Below, one piece after another: positions 14,601-25,150 of a DNA stretch of 64,000 nucleotides (its first letter is position 1; every line of letters starts with the position of its first letter). The DNA comes from Patella vulgata. Taxonomy: Eukaryota; Mollusca; Gastropoda; Patellidae. The translations under genes and the position numbers were made by a program. Under the pieces are notes generated by a model. That model ran no database searches. It saw nothing but the letters and a program-made list of their open reading frames with translations, and was not told where the DNA came from. The stretch covers positions 69,105,431-69,169,430 of the forward strand of contig NC_065882.2 of the NCBI RefSeq assembly GCF_932274485.2. Reading direction: 5' to 3'.

Positions 14601-17600
14601 TTCTTTGTTGTATCTTGTGAATGCTCTAACGACAAAAGTTATTATCCGATCTGTATGAAATTTATATGTATCATTTAAATTAGTAAAACGAACAAGCCTA
14701 TTGAGTTTCAGCAAATTTCCGTTAATTACATCTAGAGTTATGGCCCTTGTTTCACTTTGTTGAATCTTGTGAACGCTTGAACGACAAAAGTTATCACCTA
14801 ATCTGTATGAAATTCATATGCATCATTTAAATTAGTGAAATAAAGAAGCCTATTGAATGTCAGCAATTTCCGTCAATTACTTCTAGAGTCATGGTCCTTG
14901 TTTAACTTTATTGAACCTTGTGAACGTTCGAGCGACAAAAGTTATCATCTGATCTGTATGAAATTTATATGCATTATTTGAATTAGTAAAACGAAAAAGC
15001 CTGTTGAATTTCAACAATTTCTGTAGATTACTTCCAGAGTTACGACCCTTGTTTTAGTTTTTAGAACCTTGTGAACCCTCAAACGACGAAAATTATAATG
15101 TCATCTGTATGAAATTGTCTATTAAATTCCCCTAATTACCTACAAAAGAATAAATATGCGACAACTCTTGTCGACCGCTCGGACGATTTAGCTGCTGTGG
15201 GCGTATGTTTTTTTGTCTGGCAACCTATCTTTGAACTTTATGTTATCTTTATCCAGGTGAATGTCCACAATATCTTGGAATGGTTAGCAGCAATCATGAC
15301 GGATTTCTCACACATGCAGACAGCATTATGATTCCATCAAAGAATTCTAGTACTGGCCTAGGTGACATTGTAAGTTATACATTTATTGTACACAACGCCC
15401 CCCACCCATCTCCAGTTTGTATCCATTATTCTCAGGACATTTCATTGTATGAAGGGCATCTAGTTGTGCTTAGAACGTTGGTGATTTATACGTTGTACTT
15501 TGTTCATGGTCATAGCAATGTATTTTCTGTATACCAGATATTTTTATTTCCAGTACCATACTTCAAACATACTTTCAAAGCCCTTCAAAGCGGGAGATAA
15601 CACATATTTAAATACTGAACCCAAAATCACCAAAAAAACTAAAAAGAAGAAAAAGAAGAACAAGAAAAAGAATAGCAACAACAAGAAAAAGAAGAAAAAA
15701 AAGGATGTCTCCATGCAAAACAATTTTGATAAAAGTCAAATATCTCCAGGATCACCAACAAACGTGAGTGTAAATTAAAGATACATTATGTAAGATTTAG
15801 ATAAAGAACTAGCCATTCTTGCTATAATAGTTCGAAAGTAGTTGATGTAAAATGAATAATTTGAAAATTTCATTCAAATTACTCTATTGCAAGCGAAGAT
15901 ATTAGCCTTTGAAGGCTTGACAGACGTGTGCAATAATTTCAACAACCGTACTGGTTGATCGAAGCTAAGTCTCGGTCCTCCATATTTGATTAAATCAAAG
16001 TATCGCTGAACCATTCTAATCTATTTAATATCGGAGAAATCTGATGCCATCGAGAGTTGATTAAGGCCTGGATCAGTTAATTAATGTCTAATTAATACTT
16101 TAGAAAACATTTCAGGCCTAAAGAAAGACCTACAATATGCAGATTTAGCTCTTGCATAATGCATGTTTAATAGAGAAAAAGTATAACAGCAAAAATCTGA
16201 TCGAATAGTTAAAATAAGCAGTAGTATATTAACTGTTTTCTAATTCAAAGGTACAACAAATTGTATAGGAGCAACATGTTTGACGAAGTTGTTGTAACGG
16301 GGGCCCAGAACGAGACGTTGATAATTTTTATTTGTACTTGTATTAATGGCCATAGCGATGTATTTTCTATGTAGGAAATGAAATGAAATGAGGTTTAACG
16401 TGTTACTGTTCTGCTCCAACTGGGCTAATGAAGACGAGCATACGCCATACAGTGTGTTACAGCCTACTCTTATATCGAATTCAAACTGTCAAGGGATATT
16501 TAACGTGCACGACAATATGTACACAGGACCTCGGATTTTCGTCCCATCCGAACGACTAAACAGCTGTCCTTGTTTTCTGTATAGGAATATATACCCCTTA
16601 TATAATACATTTTATTTATTGGGCTAAACTTCATAATATGATAAACTTTATAAGGATACAATGTATATGAAACATTTTATTTAGAGGAATACGCTTTTTT
16701 TTTTAATAGCGATACATCTTATTTATATAGGGATGCACGGATACGTTTTACATGATATACTGTACTTTGGTAAGGGATATCCCTTTAATTATAGCGATTA
16801 TACATGATAAGACGGTTGTGTCCACTGAGTTTTGTTTATGAAATCACCGAAAATAATCAAGCGGCCTTTGTTTTAAATGACTGGACACTTTCATTTAACA
16901 ATCAGCGGTTCTCAGTGTATCGGCATTATGTTGAAAGAAAAGAAGTTTTGCTTACAACAGGGTAGTTGTGAAATATTACGTTGGCGTAAAGGAATTGAAC
17001 TGTTGTATAAGCCCAGATCACAACAGTAGGATGTCAAACCCCATTTCATTTAATTTTAGAAGTAGTTTGAAAATCTGAACTATTCAGTAAAATTGTAATA
17101 TATTTAATATTATTCTTTCAGCATCCGGTGTGTGACGTATCTAAAAAGGGTTTACTACGGTTTGACCTTTATACCCAGCAGATGTTCCAATGTACGGGTA
17201 GAAAATGGCAGGTGTGGAACGCCATATCTAACAATGATGAACGTCCCAAAAGTAACATTTGCCAGCAAGGTATGTTCACAATTCTTTCATTTCACAAACG
17301 TCTTTAAGAACAAGTAAGCAAAACACAGCCTTGATTAGACTGAAGCCCAGGATTGGTAAGAAATTAAATATATACATAGAAAAATTGGGTTAAACCTCCA
17401 CAAACTATGTCTTTTCGTAACTAACATCTGTTCACTTGCGCGCAGGGTTCTTTAGCTGTGGGAGGAGCGAACTCGGAGAAAACCCACAAGGATAGGTAGG
17501 TGACCCTACTCCTTGTCACGTACAAATGTGGGCTCAACACTACGCCACTTGACGCGCTAGACCATTTGACCCCCTCCTCTCCGGGAGTTTAAATCCATAA

Positions 17601-19359
17601 CGTTCACACTATTTCGTATCTTTTCTTTTAAATTTTAAAATAGTACGAAAATGACATCCGAATTTAGACGGAATGTACTAAAAGACATTTCATCAGGTTG
17701 ATATGACCTACGAACAAAAGAACCCGGTTGGTAGACCAGGTTAACCAGGCCAGAAGACAGTGTACCTATTAAAATCTCTGAGAGTTTGTAAATTGTACTT
17801 CAGATTGTGCGCGTTCCAAACTATATAATTTATAATCTAGATAATGAAACAAACATTGCGAAAATAACCCATCTGCAACGATCGGTTTTCACCATTGGCA
17901 CATAATGTTGGTCACACTTTGGGCCAGCAACTGGGCCCTAATTGTTATTCATCCTGTTGTTTTTCTTGGAGCCTAAGGTCCCGCCAATTCAAGTACGGTC
18001 GTCATGAAACTTGGTGTGCTTGTTCCTTGGACATCTGCCCATTGGTCGATTTTGATATGACGTCCCGATTCCCAGATGGTTGGGAAGACGCCGAACTACT
18101 CGGTTCCTGATCCATGGTACACTCGTACTTGTTGAGCAATAAACTTAATTTTCTGGTAACTTGGATCTCCACCAAGTTGTAATAATTTTAACTTAACAAT
18201 TGATTCAAACTATATTTCAGCAATTATATACTGTTTAAATGTATACTATTTCTGTTATTTATATTCAGGTTGGCATGAATTTGACGGGTACTGTTATAAA
18301 TACATCAATGATAAACTTCCATGGGATGACGCCGAGGCCTTGTGTGTTAGTACACATAATGGTCATCTAACCAGCGTTCGTTCGTCTAAACACTTAAAAT
18401 GGTTGGGGCACCAGGCCCGCAAAAAATCATTTTGGATAGGTAAGACTGTAAAATGTATATTTCATTGCATGATTACGTCTAATGTGTAACCTAAACCATT
18501 CTAGTCAACCAGAGTTACGAAGGATGACGTTAATAAGATCTAATAATTATTCTTAATGCGTTCCTGCAGAAATTGCTTGTAATGCTTAATGTATTCTTCC
18601 CCAATTATTGTACCTCATTGCAGTTAGCATCCTGGTCATAGTTTATGTCCATTTTTCTAATTTGACTTACAAATAAGACCAATTTATTATACTCTTGTGT
18701 AAAAATGATAATACAAAATGAACATAAAAGATTTTGATCCGATCCTTGGGTGAATATAAAATAAAAGTTACCCTTGCTGGAACAGTTGGTACTTTGTATT
18801 GGAATGCCGGTCACTGATGCATTTACATTTGGGATTTGTATCCAAAGTCAACAAAGAACTCCAGTTATTGCAAATTTATATTTTAATATCTGATATTAAA
18901 ATATTTTCCACAATCCGCATTAGAAGGCACATTTATGTGTAGGATTCCTATGGCAGCAATTACATTGTATTTTGTTACTATATTATTCTAGTTAAGTACT
19001 TAATATATGTTTTGTGTATATATTTATAAGGTCTGAATGATAAACAAGATACTGGTGTATGGAAGTTCGTCAGTGGTGATCCAGTTGCTATCACTAACTG
19101 GAAAAATGGCCGTCCTAGAGTAAAGCGAATGTTACACAAGAAGAACTGCGTAGTGGTGAAACGGAAATTAAAATGGCGGAATAAACATTGTGACAGATAC
19201 ACTGCACGTTTTATTTGTGAACAAAGTCCACAGGGACTACAAGTAAAGGAAACAAAACGATCCAGAAGAGGTCAGTTGAGAGGAAAACGACAACGTCGAA
19301 ACAAAAACGCCAAAAACTTAAAAAATATGAAAAATATGAAAGCATTTTTCTTTAAGTGA
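6329..19359 (+). CDS. FREM1: FREM1-like extracellular matrix protein, nine exons, 5' end missing
   Basis: Predicted secreted basement-membrane protein of the FRAS1/FREM family. Exons: 6329-8550, 9017-11617, 11933-12135, 13062-13211, 15257-15369, 15554-15763, 17122-17269, 18269-18439, 19031-19359. Every junction has GT/AG and matching phase, and the sum (6,147 nt) gives 2,048 residues plus stop. The order matches vertebrate FREM1 (about 2,180 residues): amino-terminal region starting IFDCHF, twelve CSPG repeats (about residues 181-1606), one Calx-beta domain (about 1608-1735), a linker, and a C-type lectin domain (about 1883-2003). Near-identical blocks recalled from FREM1 include HDDSDSTKD, VYDLNITI, EKSNAG, and KSFWIG just before LND. 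Oddities are a lysine-rich linker exon, a basic tail after the lectin domain, and unusual lectin Ca-site residues. The signal-peptide exon is not in view. Family identity is very secure; binding partners in this animal are inferred only. Confidence 0.95.
8584..8815 (-). mobile_element. 5'-truncated tRNA-derived SINE with 13-bp target duplication
   Basis: TGCTAGTTTATAA occurs at 8584-8596 and again at 8803-8815, flanking a minus-strand SINE body at 8597-8802. The body keeps the GA/TC tail and the conserved central block (reverse complement of CCGGAGGACCCGGAGAAAAC) but lacks the tRNA-like head with A and B boxes. It lies in the intron after exon a and indicates LINE-assisted insertion with 5' truncation. 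Confidence 0.9.
9017..11617 (+). CDS. FREM1: FREM1-like exon b: CSPG repeats 5 (part) to 12
   Basis: The acceptor is TTTTTTCAG at 9016. The split codon AG/G restores IRYVHDGSD, a typical CSPG-repeat end. Later repeat starts are TPRLQKNLRP, KPTILLGDP, APDLMLKDF, KPEVIKNAG, KANIALLNRG, LPSLVANNL and PPTMIVNKHP. The donor ACA/GTAAGT follows 11617, phase 2. The whole 2.6-kb exon is open. Confidence 0.95.
11933..12135 (+). CDS. FREM1: FREM1-like exon c: first half of Calx-beta domain
   Basis: The acceptor CAG ends at 11932 and the donor is CAG/GTAACT after 12135. It encodes ISFEWSRIEF, ACENVGTLSITILRRG and GVQIKEMSAKTGEDF, matching the FREM1 Calx-beta start (WSxIEW, CENVG, IIRRG). Entry is phase 2 and exit phase 1. 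Confidence 0.93.
12387..12605 (-). mobile_element. tRNA-derived SINE, nearly full length, diverged
   Basis: It shares the tail-side block (TTTAACGTCCACTCGACACA) and the central GGAGGACCCGGAGAAAACCC block with the copy at 49345, then degenerate B- and A-box regions. It lies in the intron after exon c and directly abuts a fragment of another repeat family at 12611. Confidence 0.85.
12611..12790. repeat. Dispersed repeat family 'B', fragment
   Basis: It shares GACAAGGGGAAACCACACTG and neighbouring sequence with the copy at 22360-22700, and the AATTCCAACT-type block with other copies. The family is unclassified: no coding capacity and no clear A/B boxes. Confidence 0.65.
12815..12975. repeat. 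Direct tandem duplication, two ~79-bp units
   Basis: Two copies of a unit starting GAGCCACAGCGACTCTC lie head to tail at 12815 and 12894. They differ at a few bases and by a 9-10 bp insert in the second. Intronic. Confidence 0.85.
13062..13211 (+). CDS. FREM1: FREM1-like exon d: second half of Calx-beta domain
   Basis: Acceptor ATATCAG at 13061; donor AATG/GTAAGA after 13211; phase 1 in and out. It encodes TWELLIKDDGLEETNEKLRL and LVDPINAIIGDTRKLRLRL, matching the FREM1 DGLEEDDE and NSPVNAVLG blocks. The DGLEETNE acidic loop is where Calx-beta folds usually bind calcium. Confidence 0.94.
13876..14263 (+). mobile_element. MITE-like element, TTAA-flanked family, copy A
   Basis: About 390 bp ending in short inverted repeats: start GGGCATTTTGTAAGATTAGA, end complementary to GGGGCATTATATATG. 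It shares most of its length with copy B (15775-16170) and the inverted copy C (27395-27655). No open frame. It lies in a FREM1-like intron. Confidence 0.75.
14304..15215 (+). mobile_element. Pearl-like element with about five ~151-bp tandem cores
   Basis: It begins with ATACGCCCACATGG, a CGTCGCCCCTGTCCGTCCGT block, then five head-to-tail cores each starting near AGTAAAACRAAGAAGCCTAT (about 14380, 14531, 14682, 14834, 14986). It ends with TGTGGGCGTATG, the inverse of the start. Tandem cores between such ends match bivalve 'pearl' elements, now usually regarded as non-autonomous Helitron-type elements (established, recalled). It has no coding capacity and lies just before exon e. Confidence 0.8.
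15257..15369 (+). CDS. FREM1: FREM1-like exon e: start of linker
   Basis: Acceptor ATCCAG at 15256; donor ATT/GTAAGT after 15369. It encodes the conserved post-Calx GECP motif (FREM1: GGQCHP), then a poorly conserved linker including NHDGFLTHADSIM. Enters phase 1, leaves phase 0. Confidence 0.88.
15554..15763 (+). CDS. FREM1: FREM1-like exon f: lysine-rich linker (70 residues)
   Basis: The acceptor TTTATTTCCAG ends at 15553 and the donor AAC/GTGAGT follows 15763; phase 0 on both sides, so the exon could be skipped without frame change. About 22 of 70 residues are lysine, in runs KKKKKK, KKK and KKKKKKK separated by Asn/Ser. Vertebrate FREM1 has a basic linker here but not poly-lysine. The A-rich DNA is prone to slippage, so length may vary. 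Confidence 0.82.
15775..16170 (+). mobile_element. MITE-like element, TTAA-flanked family, copy B
   Basis: It starts TTAAAGATACATTATGTAAG and ends in a complementary TCTTGCATAATGCATGTTTAA-like stretch, giving imperfect terminal inverted repeats of 20 bp or more bounded by TTAA. It begins 11 bases after the donor of exon f. It is the best-preserved of three copies in the window. Confidence 0.8.
16378..16575 (+). repeat. Dispersed repeat family 'B'
   Basis: It starts with GAAATGAAATGAGGTTTAAC, then CTGTTCTGCTCCAACTGGGC, a CGAATTCAAACTG block and a CGACTAAACAGCTGTC end. Related pieces occur at 12611, 22360, 25012, 35688, 38690 and 39505. Confidence 0.7.
17122..17269 (+). CDS. FREM1: FREM1-like exon g: pre-lectin region
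   Basis: Acceptor TTCTTTCAG at 17121; donor CAAG/GTATGT after 17269. Read in phase 0 it gives KKGLLRFD, QQMFQCTGRKWQVW and SNICQQ, matching the FREM1 block before the lectin (LKGLFHFEEG, QCNGIAWKAW, CPAG). The correct frame has no start codon of its own and is set only by the flanking phases. Confidence 0.92.
17383..17575 (-). mobile_element. tRNA-derived SINE, diverged copy
   Basis: Remnants of the same SINE family: GGGTTAAACCTCCAC, AACTCGGAGAAAACCCACAA, CCTACTCCTTGTCACGTAC and an A-box-like end. It lies in the intron between exons g and h. Confidence 0.75.
18269..18439 (+). CDS. FREM1: FREM1-like exon h: first half of C-type lectin domain
   Basis: Acceptor ATATTCAG at 18268; donor ATAG/GTAAGA after 18439; phase 1 on both sides. 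It encodes WHEFDGYCYKY, DDAEALCVSTHNGHLTSV and ARKKSFWIG, the canonical start of a C-type lectin fold (first Cys, the C-x-HLxSV strand, FWIGL). Confidence 0.95.
19031..19359 (+). CDS. FREM1: FREM1-like exon i: second half of lectin domain, basic tail, stop
   Basis: The acceptor TATTTATAAG is weakly pyrimidine-rich, but the phase-1 join gives IGLNDKQDTGVW. The last two domain cysteines are in HKKNCVVV and RFICE. Where mannose-binding lectins have EPN this protein has DPV, and the WND motif is replaced by RNKHCD, so canonical Ca-dependent sugar binding is doubtful (inference). About 45 residues follow the domain, rich in Lys/Arg (KRSRRG, RGKRQRRNK); vertebrate FREM1 stops almost directly after the domain. 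TGA stop at 19357-19359. Confidence 0.94.
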
Positions 19360-19558
19360 TAGATAATAGGCGAAGATTGTTTTATTATTTTTTTTAAATT
19401 ATAAAAATGGTGGTAAACTAATAATACTGGACTAGCCGACTATCAGAGGTGTGTTATGTATACAGACTCGTCCATTGTGCATTAGAACATACCAGTCTCT
19501 AACTTTGTTAGACAGTGCTCTATACAGAAAAACATTGTGTGACAAGAAAATGGATTGT

Positions 19559-19604
19559 AATAAAATCCAACCATCTATATTTACACAAATTGGTTTGTAA
19601 TAAA
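19559..19604 (+). promoter_or_regulatory. Candidate polyadenylation signals for the FREM1-like gene
   Basis: AATAAA occurs at 19559-19564 and again at 19599-19604, 200-245 bp after the stop codon, a normal distance for a 3' end. No transcript evidence is available here. Confidence 0.5.
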
Positions 19605-22355
19605 TGACGATTTTCTCGATACTTAATTCATTTTGAGAAAATTGGGGTGTTAAATCTCTGGAGAGCCGACGTGTTTTATAAACGACATTTGTAATAGGTT
19701 TTTATTGCAAGAGAGTGAATTTTGTAGTTTATTTTTTTGCCAAACTCGGAAACTAATGGAACAGAAATTTATATGTACGATGGACTTTTTTGTCTTTTTT
19801 TATTGAGCTGATTCTTTCTGTGACCTGATTATGGAATTCCAAACTTGTACTTGATTCCCCTATCAATATTTTACCCCAGATCTGCAAGAAAAAAGTGTAC
19901 GAAAACCAAAAACTTCTGTTCTCGAAAGTCATGATCACACAGATAGTCAATCTATGAATCTGTTAGCCAAAATGTTCGGTTTACGAACCACGTTTAAGTA
20001 GCAAATACTTTCATATAATTGGTCGCGTTAATAAAGGTATAGTCTAATACTGTCATGGAAACATTAAGCGTTATAAAGCACTCGGCTTGATTATTTGCTT
20101 AAGATAACTTGGACTGTTTTTGGTTTTACTTTATTGCAAGGCAATGCAAATCATTTGCTATAGCCAACATAGGTACATAGAATATATATGGTGATTATTG
20201 CACAACAGATACGGAACTGTTGCCGGATATGCGTGTTACCATAGATCACCCAAAACACGCGTTAATATCAAGTACTTTTTTGCACTTTGTTAGTTATTAA
20301 TATTTTGATAATGGTTTATGATGTATTATTGATAATTAATTTGATATTTAAAATTACATTTTTGTATGTATATAAGGTAGCGTAACATACACCCAACGAT
20401 CAGCACACACCGGGTTATTGAAGTCTTTCTAACAGAGAGACAAAAGTTCTTGGAGAAACAAAACAACCTTGCAATGATGGAACATATTTTTAAAGATTGT
20501 GTCATGTAGCAAAAACACCAACCATTTCATTTGCGCCTATGGACGACTTAAAATACATTTTATGTGTGTTTGTTTCTCTCTTTTAAAGGCTGCAGTCGCC
20601 CTGTGTAGGTTCGGTATTAATTAGAGGTTCCTCTGCATGTGTATATCTATGTATATTGCTTAATGTAGTTCTGGTATGACCAATAGGGCAATCAAAACTG
20701 TAACCAATATAAACAATCAACAAATTGTAGCTTATGGTATACATTGATTTATTTCACGCTTCCGCTTTTATCAACAATTTCACATCTCCATATTTGGTAA
20801 CTACTTACTATGTACATTCATATTATCAAGTAGATGTCGACTCCAATTCCATACCTTGCCATGCACATATAGACACTTCTCGAACACTAATTGTGGAAAG
20901 GTGGTCTTTTTTCATTCTAAGCCGTATTCCTCAGCTTTTATAACAATGTTTAAAATACTTTTGGTATTATGCAAGGTACTTCAATTTAAACATTATTTAA
21001 AACCCCAAATAATTAGTTAATCTACGTGGAGGGGGGTAATTTAGCGACTAGATGGCAAAACTGCATTATGGGCGTATAGAAATGTTTTTCATGCTCCAAA
21101 AGGATTATATTTACCAACTAACTTTCAACAGATAATGCAAAATAAATACTTTAAAAAACATATAAATGCAAAAATAATACGATATTCTCTGTTTCCTAAA
21201 AAGATCGTAAATATAATACTTGGATGATCTAACTTATAAACATGTTAATCTGAAAAAAAGATCATTCACTAAGGGATTTAATTTGATCAAGTTAAATGAA
21301 GTAGCAAGCAATCTTTTGCGATCTTCACCAATGGCAAAACGGACAATTTCGGTCTAAACACTGCCTAAAGTCCTCACTCGGTGTTTAGCTACAGATTGTA
21401 TCTATTCAATGGTTAGCTAAACCGTTGTTAATCTAATAAACTTTCGGGATACAATCCTCGGAATTTGGTCGTAATCAAGATTCCGAGAAAGGGACGTTTC
21501 ATTTCAAGGTATTGATTAATGTCTTATTGGTTTCCGTTTATTTCTCATTTATTATGTGCTTATAATGAATCTAATTAACATATCATATACTAACTTTCAT
21601 TATCATTTATTTACAGCATAAAGTATTACATATATTTATTACACTAAAGCATAATATTCTTTCCTATTAATGTTAACATCCTATTAACTAGGCACCTGAA
21701 CTCTGCAATCTTCAGCCTGTAGCAAATAAAATTTATGATCAGATCTCTTGTCAAATTGTGTATGGGCATACAAAGTTAGCGTTAACAATTTTGTTTTATA
21801 AAATTACTCAATTATTTGAATCCGGGCATTGTTTACATTTTAGTATTGACAGCCATTTTAATGAACTGCTATCGAGTCCACCCACGGCGAGATTTAGTCG
21901 AAGGTCAGAAATTATGATTCAAAATATTAAAAATACCATACATAATAACACCTTTATTTGCTGTCCTTAATTGGTTTGTAAAATGTTTTAGCCGATGACA
22001 GATTGGTACTTCATAAATTCATTGATTGGGTTTATGTATTTCCAGTCCACGTTTCATCAAACCTCTCACAAATTCAACTTCAAGAAATCATTATATTATC
22101 CCTTTGAACGAGATTCTTTTTTTTCTTCAGATCTTTGCAATTTGTAGTTTTAATTGAAAAGTTCATATCGTTATATCCATCACCTTTCTTATTTGCGTTG
22201 TGAAGAGCATTTTGTATGTAATAATACTATCTATTATATAATAATCTTGTGTATGTAGACAAAGGATCGTGATGTAAATTATCAGAATATAACCTATAGT
22301 TATCCTTTGTGAAATGTTTATATTGTGTTTGTTAACAATAAATACTTTTAAAAGT
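19605..22355. other. Intergenic stretch, nothing recognised
   Basis: AT-rich sequence with no frame resembling a known protein and no recognised repeat ends. The longest open frames are under 80 codons and look random. Confidence 0.5.
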
Positions 22356-22359
22356 AGGT

Positions 22360-22700
22360 TGTCTTTTTATCTAGACTGGGTTAATGATGACGGACTTACG
22401 TCATACAGTGGGCTATGAGGGACATTTTGCCTGAACAGCGGCCGTAGAAGGGGGGTCTACTCTTACTTAGAATTCCAACTCTCAAAGATTATTTTACGTG
22501 CACGCCAATATGTACACATGGCCTTGGTTTTACGTATTCGTACTATCCGAACGACTAGACACTGTCTTTGCCAGACCCGCCACCCTGCACCACAGACAAG
22601 GGGAAACCACACTGGAAAATCCCAAGGAACTTGCTCGGTCAACTGAGTTACCGTTTCTCCCTAACCCATTGACATACCAGGGTATATCAAACCTTCGGTG
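22360..22700 (+). repeat. Dispersed repeat family 'B', longest copy
   Basis: It contains ACTGGGTTAATGATGACGGA, ACGTCATACAGTGGGCTATG, a GAATTCCAACTCTCAAAG block and ACAAGGGGAAACCACACTGG, joining parts seen separately at 12611 and 16378. Confidence 0.65.
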
Positions 22701-25011
22701 TTAGCATGACCAAGGCCGTGAAAAACGGTAGCGAGCCCGGCTTTAAATATAATTAATTAAGTCTTAGATGGTTTCGTTTCCAGAAAAATTTAACGGGGCT
22801 GTCGGTTTAAATGACATTAACAGCAAAATTATAATGACGGTTCTAATCGCTTTCCTTCTCGACAACACAAATATCAGTCCAGGCCTGTTGTAGTCGAGCG
22901 GATGCTCAAACTATTTATTAGAAATACCGGTGGGCCCTTATATTTGTCCTTATTGTTTTTCGAAGAGCATTGCCCCCGAGAAGAACAAGATGTGTGGGGC
23001 ATAGGGCCAGTTCCTAGTCCAAAAAGCCCATACAATAAGTTTACTATAACTCAGTGTTTGGTTTCAGGACCCGCGACAGGATCATCTGGGCCCTGGAACA
23101 AACAACCCATCAGGGGGCAGGGGGGGGGGGGGGGCGTTTCCAGCGTCAGTTTGGCGTATATCTGAGGTAACTGGGGGTCACTTTGCTGAAACACGGAAAC
23201 TGAGATTTAACACAACACAACATGACATACCAAATACATGTACTACGTTTTAGTTTTACTAATGTAATAATAATCAGATGAACGCGGTTTTAACAGGACA
23301 TTTTAAGCAGGCAAACAAATGGAAAAACAAAAAACGTGACCATCAGGCGCTAAAATATCAAATGGAAATTTGTTCATCACAAAAACTATTCGTTTAATTT
23401 TTTTTTCAATACCCCAAATCATGTTGAACTTGGTTTCAAACGAAAGTTTCCGTACACACATGGAAGCGAAATCAATGGCCTCATCAAAATTAACAGTACG
23501 TGACAAGCCATTAAGCCCTGCTTAAAATTGCCAGACCGAACGGTTAATACGATTCTCCCGGACATATTAGTGATGAATCACGCTGTCCTTGATCGGAAAA
23601 AGGTCCGCAATTGGCAAAAATATTGGAAAACATCAAGATTTTTAACTTAACTAAACGTAGTCGAAAGCAAAAGTTTCTCTTTTAGTTTCGTTTTCAATGA
23701 TCGGATACCAGTCAGCTTACATAAGCGATTGGTAATCGCATGCACGATCACTTGCGGCAGAGCCCAGACTAGGCCGCGATTATCTGCCCGGACCCGGATA
23801 CCTTGTCAGTACCGAGTCTCAAACGGAACGAGGACGGCACGGAACACCACGACGTGAAGGCCCGGGCAGGTAGTTCATAGTTATAAATTCAACAACTTTT
23901 CCAAAACAAGTGTTCTAACAGAATCCGATTCTAATCCTACCTACGCCACCGGGTACACACATTCAGAAAAGTCACCGATTTTCTTCTACATCACGATCAA
24001 GTAACAGTATATTTGGTTATTAATTTATATACCAACAATTTAAAAACATTACTCGACATACCTCCTGTCTCCTCTAGGCTCTGGGCCCCTGAACAAGTGC
24101 CAAGCTTTCCCAACCTCTCACGGACCCTGTTTGGTTTAATATCAACACATGTTCACATAATGTGGATATAGATTCCCATTGTTATTAATGGGAGGCAACT
24201 CTTGGTTTGCGCTTCAATATTCGTGACTTTTCGTAACTATTATTTTCCGTTCATTTAATGGGGAATTACACTTCAAAAATAACAATTCGGTCACTTTCGG
24301 GATTTTGATCAGATAACTATGACGTTTTTCGCGTGGCTCTGCCCCTGGGGGGTTGGGAATGCACCACAAACAATAGAGATGTTCCTTAGGGTATAAAGAA
24401 TAAGTATGAAAAGATTCAAAATGATACGCTAAAAAATGGAGTTCAATGTCTAACTGTTCTGCAACAACCCGTATAATGAAGATGAGCATACGTCATACAT
24501 GATAGATTGGGGGGGGGGGGGCATTGTACATGTACAGCTAGTATGTAAATGTCATCATCAGTGTGCGGCCCAGGGTTTGAACGTAGTCTGGCGTGGTCTC
24601 CCCTTGTCCGTGGCTCACTAATCAGGAGGTCCGGGGTTTGATCCTCGTGCTGACCTAGACAGTTCCCCAATACATCCAGCGTTGGTTCACCTTGTCAGCG
24701 GTGCAGGAAGTCGGGGTGGGGGTGGGGGCAGCGTTTAGTTATTTGGATGGAATATAAAACTAAGGCCCCGTGCACACGTTGGCGTGCACGTAAAAGAACT
24801 TTAAATTCGAAATAAAGTGTAGACCGTAACGTTGCTGTTTGGTCCAAATCCCCCCTATAGCATAATGTATGGCGGGTGTATACGCACATCTTCATTATTC
24901 CGGTTAATACTGAACAGTTAGGCATTAAACTTCATTTGATATTTTTTTCTCTTCATTACAATTGCTACTCCCATACAGTATTATTTAGGATTTCCCATTT
25001 ATATATTTTAG
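22701..25011. other. Intergenic stretch with repeat fragments and G-runs
   Basis: No gene supported. It includes poly-G runs near 23117-23135 and 24511-24522. At 24590-24660 a B-box-like GGTTTGATCC and an A-box-like TGGCTCACTAAT sit too close together for a tRNA, so this is at most a SINE remnant. A repeat segment at 23590-23715 is described separately. Confidence 0.5.
23590..23715. repeat. Dispersed repeat, inverted relative to 38035-38155
   Basis: GGAAAAAGGTCCGCAATTG followed by CAAAAATATTGGAAAA and an AAAAGTTTC...AGTTTCGTTTT end matches the reverse complement of 38035-38155 over about 110 bp. The family is unknown. Confidence 0.65.
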
Positions 25012-25150
25012 TGAGTTGTTCCGATTGGACGAAAAACCGAGGTCCCGGGCAAAATTTCACCCATAGCAGACTGTATGGCGTATGCCCGTCTTTATTAGCC
25101 CAGGTTCGGAGCAGAACAGTAGGACGTTAAACCCCATTTCATTTCTATTT
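25012..25150 (-). repeat. Dispersed repeat family 'B', inverted copy
   Basis: The reverse complement gives GAAATGAAATGGGGTTTAAC, CTGTTCTGCTCCGAACCTGG and a GCCATACAGTCTGC block, as in the plus-strand copy at 16378. Confidence 0.7.

Noticed and set aside
15280-15600. Single 106-codon frame running through 15280-15600
   Set aside because: It joins exon e to intron. The donor ATT/GTAAGT and the next phase-matched exon explain the coding part better.
24590-24660. tRNA-like A and B boxes on the plus strand
   Set aside because: Spacing between the boxes is too short for a tRNA and no SINE body could be traced.
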